Both the position numbers and the translations under genes were made by a program. A stretch of DNA of 64,000 nucleotides from Ferruginibacter sp. (GTDB lineage: Bacteria > Bacteroidota > Bacteroidia > Chitinophagales > Chitinophagaceae), in assembly GCA_014379905.1 (NCBI GenBank), contig JACMKX010000144.1, positions 87,049-151,048 of the forward strand. Direction: 5' to 3'. Under the pieces are notes generated by a model, which was not told the DNA's origin, did not search any database, and saw nothing but the letters and a program-made list of their open reading frames with translations. How positions within the stretch are numbered: position 1 is the stretch's first letter; each line of letters starts with the position of its first letter. This document shows, piece after piece, positions 48,628-58,323 of this stretch.

Positions 48628-49395
48628 CTATGAACCATCAGCTATGGAACCATTATCAAATATCCATTCAACTTCCCCGAAATTAAAGGTGCGATCCATG
48701 CTATCGCTGGTTAACAGCTGGCCATATGAATTTACGGATCTAACGGTGGTTGAAAACACAGCATTGTCTTTTTTAAGCTTTACTGATTCTTCTTTTTTGT
48801 ACAACAGGCTATTATAGCGCTCCATGATCTCCGGGAAAGAGGCCTCGGTAGCTGTATTAATTATTTCGAGCATATATTCATGAAGTTCGCTCGCCAGCCG
48901 CTGGGGTTCAAACTGTTCTTTGCCCGAGACTTCTTTTAGTGATACTGCTTTATTAAGGTCGCCGGAAAACATCGTTTGGTTAACATTTATTCCTATACCT
49001 ATAACGGCCCAGTTCCAGTTTTCGCCAGTGTATTTATTTTCAATGAGAATCCCCCCTGTCTTTCTGTCACGCCAGTAAAGGTCATTAGGCCATTTAATAT
49101 AAAACTTTTCACCCGTTATTTTCTCTAAAAAATCGTGGGAAGTGGCGGCTACCAGTGCACTTAAAAAAAAGGGATTGCTTATAAAAGCGGGTGCAGGCTT
49201 ACATATTATGCTCAGCAGGATATTATCACCAGGCTGGCTTTCCCACTGTTTTCCACGCTGCCCCTTGCCTGCCGTTTGCTCCCTTGCAAACCAGGCCATA
49301 CCATGAGAGGCCAATCCTTCATGCAGCTTTGCCATGGCATAGTTGTTGGTGCTATCCACACTGTCCAGAATATTAAACAAACTCAGCTTTTCCAT
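48628..49395 (-). CDS. birA: Biotin--[acetyl-CoA-carboxylase] ligase
   Basis: REQTAGKGQRGKQWESQPGDNILLSI, KWPNDLYWRDRKTGGILIE. Confidence 0.9.
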   Translation of the reverse strand: MEKLSLFNILDSVDSTNNYAMAKLHEGLASHGMAWFAREQTAGKGQRGKQWESQPGDNILLSIICKPAPAFISNPFFLSALVAATSHDFLEKITGEKFYIKWPNDLYWRDRKTGGILIENKYTGENWNWAVIGIGINVNQTMFSGDLNKAVSLKEVSGKEQFEPQRLASELHEYMLEIINTATEASFPEIMERYNSLLYKKEESVKLKKDNAVFSTTVRSVNSYGQLLTSDSMDRTFNFGEVEWIFDNGSIADGS

Positions 49396-49511
49396 ATAAA
49401 TAAGCAAGGTAAAAAAGAAGTAGTATTTTTGATAACTTGCAAGCTAAACAGTTTTTAGCTGTTGCATGTAGTACAAACTATCTATTTTATTCAAATAAAT
49501 TATAATAAATA

Positions 49512-49922
49512 TTGAACAACCTGGAAGCATTAAAGAGCCGCAAAAAAAACAGCCTGACCAGGCTAACCAGAAGCAGCAAAATTTTTAAAGCCGTTATTCA
49601 TGCTATTCATGAAAAAAAAGGTGAAAACGTGGTGAGCCTTGATCTGCGTAAAATACCAGAAGCTGTATCAGATTTTTTTATCATTTGCGAAGCAAATAAC
49701 TCCACCCAGTTAAAAGCCATAGCCGATTTTATAGAATACGATGTAAAAGAAAAAACCGGCGAAACCGTTTATAAGCATGAAGGTAAACAGGGATTGCAAT
49801 GGATCCTTATAGATTACGTTAATATAGTAGTACATGTTATGTTAACCGAAACCCGCAAATTTTATCAGCTGGAAGAAATGTGGAGCGATGCTCCTGCACT
49901 GGACCATTCCGATGCTGAATAA
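49512..49922 (+). CDS. rsfS: Ribosome silencing factor RsfS
   Basis: VSLDLRKIPEAVSDFFIICEANNSTQLKAIADFIE...EGKQGLQWILIDYVNIVVHVM; TTG start in ORF track. Confidence 0.9.
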   Translation: MNNLEALKSRKKNSLTRLTRSSKIFKAVIHAIHEKKGENVVSLDLRKIPEAVSDFFIICEANNSTQLKAIADFIEYDVKEKTGETVYKHEGKQGLQWILIDYVNIVVHVMLTETRKFYQLEEMWSDAPALDHSDAE

Positions 49923-49946
49923 TAATACCCTGAAACATTAAAAGTA

Positions 49947-52028
49947 ATGTCAAAACAACATATGGATCAACCAATTAAAAAAAAGACGCCCGACAATATC
50001 CCCCCTACGGGCGACGAACCGGAAAAAAAGAAGAACAGGTTTAACATCTATTGGATATATGGAATAATATTTTTATCCATCATAGCTTATAATCTCTATC
50101 GTGGCGCAAGCAGTGCCGGTATTGAAACAGACCAGCAAAAGTTTTACGAAATGGTAAAACAGGGTGATGTAGATATGATAAAAACCATCCGTAATCAAAA
50201 ACTGGTAAGGATTTTTTTAAAGAAAGATAGCTTGCAAAAAAAAGCTGCTTATTATAAAGTTATCTTAAACAGTAAGGAACAGGAAAAAAATTACGACGCC
50301 GTATTGAAAGGGAATTCTCCCCAGTTATATTTCAATATAATTGACGATAAAACATTTGCGTCACAGATGGCAGATTTTTATAAACAATACCCGGCCATTC
50401 CACAGGTAATTGATAAGCCCGATAACGAAGGAGAGTTTTTTGGCCAGATACTAACCACCTTATTGCCTTTTATTTTAATAGCATTGCTATTTATAATGAT
50501 GATGCGTAAAGTAGGCGGCGGCGGAAGTGGAGGCGGACCCGGCGGAATTTTCAATATCGGCAAATCAAAAGCAACCTTGTTTGAAAAAGGAACAAGGGTT
50601 AACATTAACTTCAGTGATGTAGCCGGTCTGGATGAAGCAAAAGTGGAAGTTATGGAGATCGTTGATTTTCTGAAAAATCCAAAAAAGTATACAGCACTTG
50701 GTGGTAAAATTCCAAAAGGTGCATTGCTCGTTGGCCCCCCGGGTACGGGTAAAACCTTGCTGGCAAAAGCCGTAGCAGGTGAAGCACAGGTGCCGTTCTT
50801 TAGCCTTAGCGGCAGTGATTTTGTGGAAATGTTTGTAGGGGTTGGTGCCAGCCGCGTAAGAGATTTGTTTAAGCAGGCAAGAGAAAAAGCGCCTTGTATT
50901 ATATTTATTGATGAGATAGATGCAATAGGCAGGGCCAGGGGCAAAAATGTAATGATGAGCAACGATGAAAGAGAAAATACGCTGAACCAGCTTCTTGTAG
51001 AGATGGATGGTTTTGGTACCGACCTTGGCATCATCATTCTCGCAGCTACCAACAGGCCCGATGTATTGGATACAGCTTTGTTGCGCCCGGGTCGTTTCGA
51101 CAGGCAGATCTCTATCGACCGTCCTGATTTGGTTGGCCGGGAGGCAATATTTAAAGTACATCTTGGACCCATTAAAATTTCACAAACACTCGACATTCAT
51201 AAACTGGCAGAACAAACACCTGGTTTTGCCGGGGCCGATATAGCCAACGTTTGTAACGAAGCCGCTTTAATAGCTGCCCGTAAAAACAAGGAAGCGGTTG
51301 ACATGAGTGATTTCCAGGATGCTATTGACAGGGTTATTGGCGGATTGGAAAAAAAGAACAAGATCATTTCCCCCGAAGAGAAAGAGATTATTGCTTACCA
51401 CGAAGCCGGTCATGCTATTTGTGGCTGGTACCTCGAACATGCTTACCCGTTGCTTAAAGTAACCGTAGTACCAAGAGGTTCTGCAGCATTGGGTTATGCA
51501 CAATACACACCCAAGGAACAGTACCTGTACAATACCGACCAGTTGATGGACCAGATCTGTATGACACTGGGTGGCCGTGCAAGTGAAGACATTTTCTTCG
51601 GAAAAATAAGTACCGGTGCAAGCAATGATCTGCAGCAGATCACCAGGATCGCTTACAGTATGGTAACAACCTATGGTATGAATGACAAAGTGGGTAACGT
51701 AAGTTTCTACGATCCCAACCAGGAAAATATGTTTACCAAACCATTCAGTGAAGAAACAGGAAAGATCATTGACGAGGAAGTAAGAAAACTGATAGACGTA
51801 GCTTATGTAAAAACCAAAGCATTGCTCACAGAAAAAAGAGGTGATGTGGAATTACTGGCAAAAGAATTATTGGTAAAAGAAGTATTGTTTAAAAGCGATG
51901 TGGAAACACTTATTGGAAAGCGTCCTTTTGAAGAAAAGAAAATACTGGATGTAGATCCTGCTGAAGTGGTAGCGCCTGAAGTGAAGAATGAATTGCCAGA
52001 GGAACTGAAAAATCCACCGGCGATTTAA
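49947..52028 (+). CDS. ftsH: ATP-dependent zinc metalloprotease FtsH
   Basis: [21 protein letters not shown] region, zinc motif HEAGH. Confidence 0.97.
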   Translation: MSKQHMDQPIKKKTPDNIPPTGDEPEKKKNRFNIYWIYGIIFLSIIAYNLYRGASSAGIETDQQKFYEMVKQGDVDMIKTIRNQKLVRIFLKKDSLQKKAAYYKVILNSKEQEKNYDAVLKGNSPQLYFNIIDDKTFASQMADFYKQYPAIPQVIDKPDNEGEFFGQILTTLLPFILIALLFIMMMRKVGGGGSGGGPGGIFNIGKSKATLFEKGTRVNINFSDVAGLDEAKVEVMEIVDFLKNPKKYTALGGKIPKGALLVGPPGTGKTLLAKAVAGEAQVPFFSLSGSDFVEMFVGVGASRVRDLFKQAREKAPCIIFIDEIDAIGRARGKNVMMSNDERENTLNQLLVEMDGFGTDLGIIILAATNRPDVLDTALLRPGRFDRQISIDRPDLVGREAIFKVHLGPIKISQTLDIHKLAEQTPGFAGADIANVCNEAALIAARKNKEAVDMSDFQDAIDRVIGGLEKKNKIISPEEKEIIAYHEAGHAICGWYLEHAYPLLKVTVVPRGSAALGYAQYTPKEQYLYNTDQLMDQICMTLGGRASEDIFFGKISTGASNDLQQITRIAYSMVTTYGMNDKVGNVSFYDPNQENMFTKPFSEETGKIIDEEVRKLIDVAYVKTKALLTEKRGDVELLAKELLVKEVLFKSDVETLIGKRPFEEKKILDVDPAEVVAPEVKNELPEELKNPPAI

Positions 52029-52090
52029 GGGTTCAACAGTTCAAAGTTTGAATTCGTGAATTCGTGTTTAAAATTCGTATTATAAAAAAT

Positions 52091-52720
52091 ATGATTTCGC
52101 AAGCAAAAGAAAATATACTAAAAAAAATAAGGAAGGCACTGAGTAATCCGGTGCCTTTGCCTTTTCCTGAAAGTGAAGGGTCTCAATCTGTTTACAAGCC
52201 GTCAACAGAAGATGATGCCATTGTATTTGCAGAAGAGTTTACCAAACTGCAGGGTAAGTTTGCCTTCTGTGCCAATGAGGCCGACCTTATACAGCAGCTG
52301 GCGCAATTATTTAAAGAACAGGGTTGGACAAAAATTTATTGTAAAGAACCTGCGTTCATAAACCTGTTAAACATTTTATCCATACAACCATACCCCACAT
52401 TACCTGATTGTGATGTATCCATTACCGGCTGCGAATACCTGGTGGCCCGAACCGGCAGCATGGTACTTAGTTCGGCGCAAAAAAGCGGTCGTACTACCAG
52501 TGTTTATGCTCCCATTCATATTTGCATAGCTTACAACAGCCAGTTATTGTTCGACATAGAAGATGCGTTGCAGTTCCTGAAAGAAAAATATGCAGACAAT
52601 CTTCCTTCTTTTATAACCTTTGCTACGGGGCCCAGCCGCACGGCTGATATTGAAAAAACGTTGGTAACGGGTGTTCATGGGCCAAAGGAAGTATATTGTT
52701 TTTTAGTAGAAATGGCCTGA
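52091..52720 (+). CDS. LUD domain protein (LutC/YkgG-like)
   Basis: MISQAKENILKKIRKALSNP; CEYLVARTGSMVLSS; TGPSRTADIEKTLVTGVHGPKEVY. Confidence 0.88.
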   Translation: MISQAKENILKKIRKALSNPVPLPFPESEGSQSVYKPSTEDDAIVFAEEFTKLQGKFAFCANEADLIQQLAQLFKEQGWTKIYCKEPAFINLLNILSIQPYPTLPDCDVSITGCEYLVARTGSMVLSSAQKSGRTTSVYAPIHICIAYNSQLLFDIEDALQFLKEKYADNLPSFITFATGPSRTADIEKTLVTGVHGPKEVYCFLVEMA

Positions 52721-52735
52721 TAAAAAGGAGTATAT

Positions 52736-52972
52736 TTGATTATGGAGACATCGAAAACGTACCGGATTGTGTCGCGAAAAGAAGCAGAGGGTACTTACAC
52801 TGCTGTGGTTCCGTCTTTGCCTGGCTGTATTACATGGGGAACCTATATTGAACATACATTAGAAATGGCAAAAGAAGCTATCCAAGGGTATATTGCTGTT
52901 TTAAAAGAAGAAGGTGAGTCAATTCCTGACGATAATCAAACATTAGAATATTCTATGCAGCTAATAGCATAA
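52736..52972 (+). CDS. HicB-like antitoxin (short, N-terminal domain only)
   Basis: YRIVSRKEAEGTYTAVVPSLPGCITWGTYIEHTLEMAKEAIQGYIAVLKEEGESIP typical HicB partial RNase H fold. Confidence 0.87.
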   Translation: MIMETSKTYRIVSRKEAEGTYTAVVPSLPGCITWGTYIEHTLEMAKEAIQGYIAVLKEEGESIPDDNQTLEYSMQLIA

Positions 52973-52994
52973 TTAAGCTATAGATTTCAACATT

Positions 52995-53014
52995 TTGTCG
53001 TAGATCTACGACAA
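52995..53014. repeat. Perfect 20-bp palindrome between hicB and hicA
   Basis: TTGTCGTAGA|TCTACGACAA. Confidence 0.95.
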
Positions 53015-53064
53015 CTCTTTCTAAGTCCAGATTAAATTATTTTTTTTGAGCCTACCTTTACTCA

Positions 53065-53268
53065 ATGAATCAAAGTCTTCAACATTTAATTAAATTATTG
53101 GAAGCCAGAGGTCTTTTGTTGAAGAGAATTACCTGCATTCATCATATCTTTTTTCACCCGGTAGAACGCAAACCAATCGTTGTGCCTGTACATGGCAAAA
53201 AGGATATTACAAACGGTACATTTTTAAGTATTATAAAACAGGCTGGCATATCTAAAGAAGAAATATAA
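53065..53268 (+). CDS. HicA-like mRNA interferase toxin
   Basis: LIKLLEARGLLLKRITCIHHIFFHPVERKPIVVPVHGKKDITNGTFLSIIKQAGI. Confidence 0.82.
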   Translation: MNQSLQHLIKLLEARGLLLKRITCIHHIFFHPVERKPIVVPVHGKKDITNGTFLSIIKQAGISKEEI

Positions 53269-53270
53269 TT

Positions 53271-53708
53271 ATGAACACATCAACCTACCAGCTATTTGTT
53301 TACGGCTCCCTCAGAAGCGGCTTTCGAAACCCCGTATACAGTTACCTTACCAAGTACTTTCATTTACTGGGCGAAGCTGTAGTAAAAGGAAAATTTTATG
53401 ATTCAGGCACCAATCCTGTTGCCATACCAGCCAACGATGATGATAGTTACATCAATGGTGAACTCTACGTGGTAAATAATCCTGATGAATTTAGTTGGGC
53501 CATTGAACAACTCGACGATTATGAAGGAATTAATGTAGAGGCCGGCGAAAAGCCACTGTACCGCAGGGAAACAACAGAAGCCTTCCAGGATGGTAAAGCT
53601 AGTTTGACCTGGATATATTGGTTCAATGGTGATGTGGAAGGTATGACGCCCATTCATTTTGGCGATATTTTAAAATACCTGCAGCAAAAAAATAAACCCA
53701 ACACATAG
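53271..53708 (+). CDS. Gamma-glutamylcyclotransferase (AIG2-like) family protein
   Basis: YQLFVYGSLRSGFRNPVY; EQLDDYEGI. Confidence 0.88.
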   Translation: MNTSTYQLFVYGSLRSGFRNPVYSYLTKYFHLLGEAVVKGKFYDSGTNPVAIPANDDDSYINGELYVVNNPDEFSWAIEQLDDYEGINVEAGEKPLYRRETTEAFQDGKASLTWIYWFNGDVEGMTPIHFGDILKYLQQKNKPNT

Positions 53709-53711
53709 TTA

Positions 53712-54470
53712 ATGGAGGCCGGCGAAAAAAAAATATATTTTCTTTCCGATTTTCACCTGGGTGCCCCGGATGCAACCACCAGCCTTGCACGGGAGAAAAG
53801 GGTTTGCCGTTTTTTAGACAGCATTAAAATAGATGCAGCGCAGATCTTCATTGTTGGCGACCTTTTCGATTTTTGGTTCGAATACAGGCAGGTAGTACCC
53901 AAAGGCTATGTGCGCATTCTGGGTAAACTGGCCGATCTCACTGATAGCGGTATCCCTGTCCATTTTTTTGTAGGCAACCACGATATGTGGATGAAAGATT
54001 ATTTTCAAAAAGAACTCAATATCCCTGTTTACTTCGAACCCAAAGAATTTGTTTTCAACAATAAAAAATTCCTCATAGGTCATGGTGATGGACTTGGCCC
54101 CGGAGATCACGGCTACAAGGCCATGAAAAAAGTATTTCGCCATCCTTTGAGTAAATGGATGTTTGGTATTTTACCGCCCTATGTCGGCATTGGTATGGCC
54201 AATTATTTCAGCCGGAAGAGCAGGGCTAAAACAGGGCTCACCGATGAAGTTTTTATGGGGGAAGAAAAGGAATGGCTGATCATTTACAGCAAAGAAATAT
54301 TGCAACAACAGCATTACGATTACTTTATCTTTGGCCACAGGCATTTGCCCATTGATGTTATGCTGAACAACAATAGCCGCTATATCAACCTGGGAGAGTG
54401 GATTAAATACGATAGCTACGCCGTATTTGACGGCGAAAATGTAGCACTCAAATATTATAAAGAATTATAG
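53712..54470 (+). CDS. lpxH: UDP-2,3-diacylglucosamine diphosphatase
   Basis: FLSDFHLGAPD, VGDLFDFWFEY, VGNHDMWM, GHGDGLGPGDHGYK, GHRH metallophosphoesterase motifs. Confidence 0.85.
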   Translation: MEAGEKKIYFLSDFHLGAPDATTSLAREKRVCRFLDSIKIDAAQIFIVGDLFDFWFEYRQVVPKGYVRILGKLADLTDSGIPVHFFVGNHDMWMKDYFQKELNIPVYFEPKEFVFNNKKFLIGHGDGLGPGDHGYKAMKKVFRHPLSKWMFGILPPYVGIGMANYFSRKSRAKTGLTDEVFMGEEKEWLIIYSKEILQQQHYDYFIFGHRHLPIDVMLNNNSRYINLGEWIKYDSYAVFDGENVALKYYKEL

Positions 54471-54473
54471 GCA

Positions 54474-55325
54474 TTGAAGCAATTTATTTTCAATATAATT
54501 ATCTGTCTTTCTGCCTTACAAAGCTGTGCAGGCGCCAAACCTGTGGCAGCTAATCCGGCTGCACCCGCTTCTCTATCCAACGATAGTTTTAAACTGGAGA
54601 AGATCATCCCCGGAAATTTTACTATAATGGATGTGGATATATTGAATAATGTATACCTCGTTACTACGGGCAACCAGCTAAAAAAATACAACCCTGCCGG
54701 CGATTCAATGGCCGTTTTTAATGATGTAAAAAAATATGGCAATCCCACCCTGATGGATGTTAGCAACCCATTGAAAGTTTTATTGTATTATAAAAACTAT
54801 GCTACGGTTGTAATGCTGGATCGCCTCCTAAGCCAGCGCAACAGTATCAATTTTCGGGAGAAAAATATTTTCAGCGTTAAAGCCATTGCTACCAGTTATG
54901 ACAACAATATCTGGGTGTTTGACGAACAGGATTATAAACTTAAAAAGATTGATGAAGAAGGTAAGCTCCTGCAGGAGAGTACCGACTGGAGGGTACTAAT
55001 GGATGCTGTTCCCTCTCCAACAACCATCATCGATAATAACAATTTTGTTTACCTGTACGATGACGCCAAAGGCTTTTACATTTTTGATTATTATGGTACC
55101 TACAAAAACAACCTTCCTTTTTTAGGCTGGAAAAATATTGCTGTGGCTGCAGGAAAAATAACCGGGTTGCAGAAAAATCAGCTTCATAGCTATATAATAG
55201 AATCGTTGAATGACAAGACTTATACCATTCCTTCTTTTTTTAAAAATTACCTCTCCATTAAAGCTATTAACGGCAAAGTGTATGTGTTGAAAGAAGATGC
55301 CCTGGAGATATACTCCGTTTTATAG
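54474..55325 (+). CDS. Hypothetical secreted/lipoprotein, beta-propeller-like
   Basis: Signal-type start (TTG codon) KQFIFNIIICLSALQSCAGA; repeated D-x-x-NNVYLV/NNFVYLY patterns. Confidence 0.65.
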   Translation: MKQFIFNIIICLSALQSCAGAKPVAANPAAPASLSNDSFKLEKIIPGNFTIMDVDILNNVYLVTTGNQLKKYNPAGDSMAVFNDVKKYGNPTLMDVSNPLKVLLYYKNYATVVMLDRLLSQRNSINFREKNIFSVKAIATSYDNNIWVFDEQDYKLKKIDEEGKLLQESTDWRVLMDAVPSPTTIIDNNNFVYLYDDAKGFYIFDYYGTYKNNLPFLGWKNIAVAAGKITGLQKNQLHSYIIESLNDKTYTIPSFFKNYLSIKAINGKVYVLKEDALEIYSVL

Positions 55326-55340
55326 TGTTATTTTTACCCT

Positions 55341-56465
55341 ATGGAATTTTTAGACAAGATCATCCTGGACAATAGTGTACGAAACCTGCTCCTGGTGGCA
55401 GCTGTTATTGCAATAGTATTGCTGTTTAAAAAAATATTATCAAGGTACATAGCGTATGGTTTCTATTTTATCATACAAACGATATGGAAAGGGGTTGAAC
55501 GCAAACAATTTGTGGAATTGGTATTTAAACCCATGAGCTGGTTGCTGAGTATCACCGTAGCCCTTATTGCCTTACATCGCCTCAACTATCCTGCCGCCTG
55601 GGATTTTAAAATACTTAAATTCCCTTTCCAGGTAATACTTCAAAAGACCGGCGTGGCGGTGTGGGTCATGAGCTTTATTAAACTCATGCTGAGTATTGTA
55701 AATTTTATTTCGTTGCTCATGGCAAAAAGAGCCAGCCTTACTGCCGATAAAACAGACGACCAGCTGGTATCATTTTTCAGGGATTTTATTAAAGTGATTA
55801 TTTGGATACTGGGAATATTACTTTTATTAAAAGCCGTATTTAACCAAAGTGTAGGCTACCTGCTTACCAGTTTAAGTATTGTGGGTGCAGCGCTCGCATT
55901 GTCGGCAAAAGAAAGTCTCGAAAACCTCATCGCTTCTTTCATCATCTTTTTCGACAAGCCATTTTTTGTGGGCGACACTTTAAAAGTAAACAGTGTAACC
56001 GGCACGGTAGAACGCATTGGCTTGCGCAGTACCCACATTCGAACTGTTGATAAAACCTTGGTAACGGTTCCCAACAAACAGATGGTAGACAGCGTGGTAG
56101 ATAACTGGAGTATGCGCAGCGCCCGCCGGGCCGAAATAAAGCTGGAACTGAGTGACAAAACCGGTGGAGAAAAAGTGGCTGCATTTATTGAAAGCATAAA
56201 AAAAATGCTGGAAGAAAAAATGCAGCAGGGCATTAATTCCTATGATGTTTTTTTAACTGACTTTAATAAAAACGGCGTAACTATCACCATTGAATATTTT
56301 ACTGCACCCAATAAGATGGCAGAATTTAACCAACTAAAACAAGTGGTAAACTTTGCCCTGATGGACCTGGTAAATACCGGAGATATTGCAATGGCTGCCA
56401 CCAACAGTAATCTTACCATCATCAGCAATGAGAATGAGGCACCAAATAGTAATTCAATTATTTAA
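55341..56465 (+). CDS. Mechanosensitive ion channel, MscS family
   Basis: GAALALSAKESLENLIASFIIFFDKPFFVGDTLKVNSVTGTVERIGLRSTHIRT. Confidence 0.93.
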   Translation: MEFLDKIILDNSVRNLLLVAAVIAIVLLFKKILSRYIAYGFYFIIQTIWKGVERKQFVELVFKPMSWLLSITVALIALHRLNYPAAWDFKILKFPFQVILQKTGVAVWVMSFIKLMLSIVNFISLLMAKRASLTADKTDDQLVSFFRDFIKVIIWILGILLLLKAVFNQSVGYLLTSLSIVGAALALSAKESLENLIASFIIFFDKPFFVGDTLKVNSVTGTVERIGLRSTHIRTVDKTLVTVPNKQMVDSVVDNWSMRSARRAEIKLELSDKTGGEKVAAFIESIKKMLEEKMQQGINSYDVFLTDFNKNGVTITIEYFTAPNKMAEFNQLKQVVNFALMDLVNTGDIAMAATNSNLTIISNENEAPNSNSII

Positions 56466-56474
56466 GATATCACA

Positions 56475-56825
56475 TTAAAAAGTTACGCTTGTTTCCTTGT
56501 CTTCACAAACAGTAATATTCACAGTTATCGTCTCCGTTTCAATAGCCTGGTTAGAATTATTAATGCTGGCTATCTCAATCGGGTAAGTACCCGGGAAAAG
56601 ACGTACTGTATCAGATGCCTTGCCTATAGCAACGATTTTATCCCTGGCTGAACCACCCGGGTAGCTAACAAGAATTCCATGTTTTACATTGGAAACGCCA
56701 AAATTTACTTTTAATACTCCGTAATTGCCTGCTTCGCAATTGGAAGAATCATCATCGTTTTTGCTACATGCTGCCAATAAAATTATGGCTGTACCAAACA
56801 GGAGTACATTCAGTGTTTTTTTCAT
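56475..56825 (-). CDS. Hypothetical lipoprotein
   Basis: Lipobox-like MKKTLNVLLFGTAIILLAACSKNDDD. Confidence 0.68.
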   Translation of the reverse strand: MKKTLNVLLFGTAIILLAACSKNDDDSSNCEAGNYGVLKVNFGVSNVKHGILVSYPGGSARDKIVAIGKASDTVRLFPGTYPIEIASINNSNQAIETETITVNITVCEDKETSVTF

Positions 56826-56932
56826 AAAAGATAATTTAGGTACAAACCTATCATTTTATAAAAACATTCAGAGCGACTGATAGATAAACGACCGATTTAA
56901 TAGACCGGCGAATAATTAGGCAGATTTGAAAA

Positions 56933-57448
56933 TTACTTTAAGAGCTCTACCAACTCTTTATCCCACTGGCCGGTTTTACCATATTCCACTACACGGCCCA
57001 ATTCCTTACCATCTTTCATAACAATAATGGTAGGCACATTGGTGATTTTAAAAGCATCGGCAATACCGCCAATGGTTTTTTTGGCCCTGTCTACTGCAAA
57101 AAAACTAATGCCTGCATCAGGGAAATTACTTTGTTCCTGCAGCTTAAAAAATTTAGGGAGCACAAAATGAGAATCTTCGCACCACGTGCCACCAAACACC
57201 ACCAGCTTAATACCGGCAGCGGCAGCATTGGTCATGGCTGTTTTAAATTCTGCTGAAGGATTGTAAATACCCTGGCTGGTTTTGTACCACTTAAAAGTAG
57301 AATCGTTGATGAGCGCATACTTGGTAATAATGCCATTCAGTATATAGGCATTGGGCAGCTGTGGATCGGGAAAGGAAATATAAGGGCTTTGGGCAGCCGC
57401 AGATCCTGCTGCTGAAAATAATAATAAGCCAAGAAAAATTGATCTCAT
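56933..57448 (-). CDS. Thioredoxin-fold secreted protein
   Basis: LVVFGGTWCEDSHFVLPKFFKL; NVPTIIVMKDGKELGRVVEYGKTG; start at MRSIFLGLL. Confidence 0.82.
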   Translation of the reverse strand: MRSIFLGLLLFSAAGSAAAQSPYISFPDPQLPNAYILNGIITKYALINDSTFKWYKTSQGIYNPSAEFKTAMTNAAAAGIKLVVFGGTWCEDSHFVLPKFFKLQEQSNFPDAGISFFAVDRAKKTIGGIADAFKITNVPTIIVMKDGKELGRVVEYGKTGQWDKELVELLK

Positions 57449-57488
57449 GTGTGGTAAAATATGTAAATGAATAATGATTGATACAGCT

Positions 57489-57555
57489 GCTGTCATGCTG
57501 AGGCACGAAGCATCAAATGTTTTGAAGGTGAGATGCTTTGCCTCAGCATGACAGC
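57489..57555. repeat. Long inverted repeat between thioredoxin-like and MerR genes
   Basis: GCTGTCATGCTGAGGCACGAAGCATC (57489-57514) vs GATGCTTTGCCTCAGCATGACAGC (57532-57555); 24 paired positions with a 2-nt bulge. Confidence 0.88.
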
Positions 57556-57569
57556 ATCGGATTTGCAGG

Positions 57570-58238
57570 CTACAAATTTGCCTTCAGATCCAATAAAAAT
57601 GCTTTTGTTTTTTTTAGCGTTTCTATCATGGCAAAGGCTTCTTCTGTTCTTTTGTTTTTCTTTAAAAAATCCTTTGCACCGGCGATACTGTATTTTTTTT
57701 CTCTCAGTAAAAGATAGATCAGCTGCAGGCTTTTAATATCTTCGGGACGAAACAACCGGTCTCCCTTGCCATTTTTTTTGGGTTTTAAAATATCAAATTC
57801 ATTCTCCCAAAAACGAATGAGCGAAATATTTACTTTAAACATGGCGCTCACTTCGCCAATACCATAATATCTTTTTTGAAAAAGCTGTTCATCTTCCGGC
57901 ACTTCCACCAGGTCAACCATTACGTCCATATCCGCCAGCTTCATGCGGCCCCGGGTAGATTTTCTTTCGGTGTTTTTTTTAGTCGTCCCGATTTTTACTT
58001 CCGGTTCAGCCGCAATAAATTCCACCTCTCTTATTGTTTCATCAACAACAATTTCAATATCCAAAGCTGGTTCAGCTGTTGTAGTTTCTTCAATTACAGC
58101 CTGCTCTTCCGGCATTGCTTCCCCGGCTTTTGCAACTTCTTCAACCTTTGAAACTTTTTTAGGCACAACAGCTTTCGCCGGAACCTTCTCATCCGGCTCT
58201 GCGTTAAAAAAATCGAATCCTAATTGTTGTTGAGCCAT
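57570..58238 (-). CDS. MerR family transcriptional regulator
   Basis: KRYYGIGEVSAMFKVNISLIRFWENEFDILKPKKNGKGDRLFRPEDIKSLQLIYLLL; long acidic N-terminal extension. Confidence 0.9.
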   Translation of the reverse strand: MAQQQLGFDFFNAEPDEKVPAKAVVPKKVSKVEEVAKAGEAMPEEQAVIEETTTAEPALDIEIVVDETIREVEFIAAEPEVKIGTTKKNTERKSTRGRMKLADMDVMVDLVEVPEDEQLFQKRYYGIGEVSAMFKVNISLIRFWENEFDILKPKKNGKGDRLFRPEDIKSLQLIYLLLREKKYSIAGAKDFLKKNKRTEEAFAMIETLKKTKAFLLDLKANL

Positions 58239-58323
58239 ATCATTATAAAGTTATAAAAAACTGCCCTAACTCCGCGTTTCTCTGCATGCCTTATCTCCTT
58301 ATCCTCCACGTTTAAAATTGTGC

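Noticed and set aside
50378-51196. Long antisense ORF (272 aa) opposite ftsH
   Set aside because: Lies wholly within ftsH, biased composition and no domain; typical shadow ORF.
52736-53268. Defence island around hicBA
   Set aside because: Flanks are ordinary housekeeping genes (LUD, AIG2-like, lpxH); no other defence genes seen.
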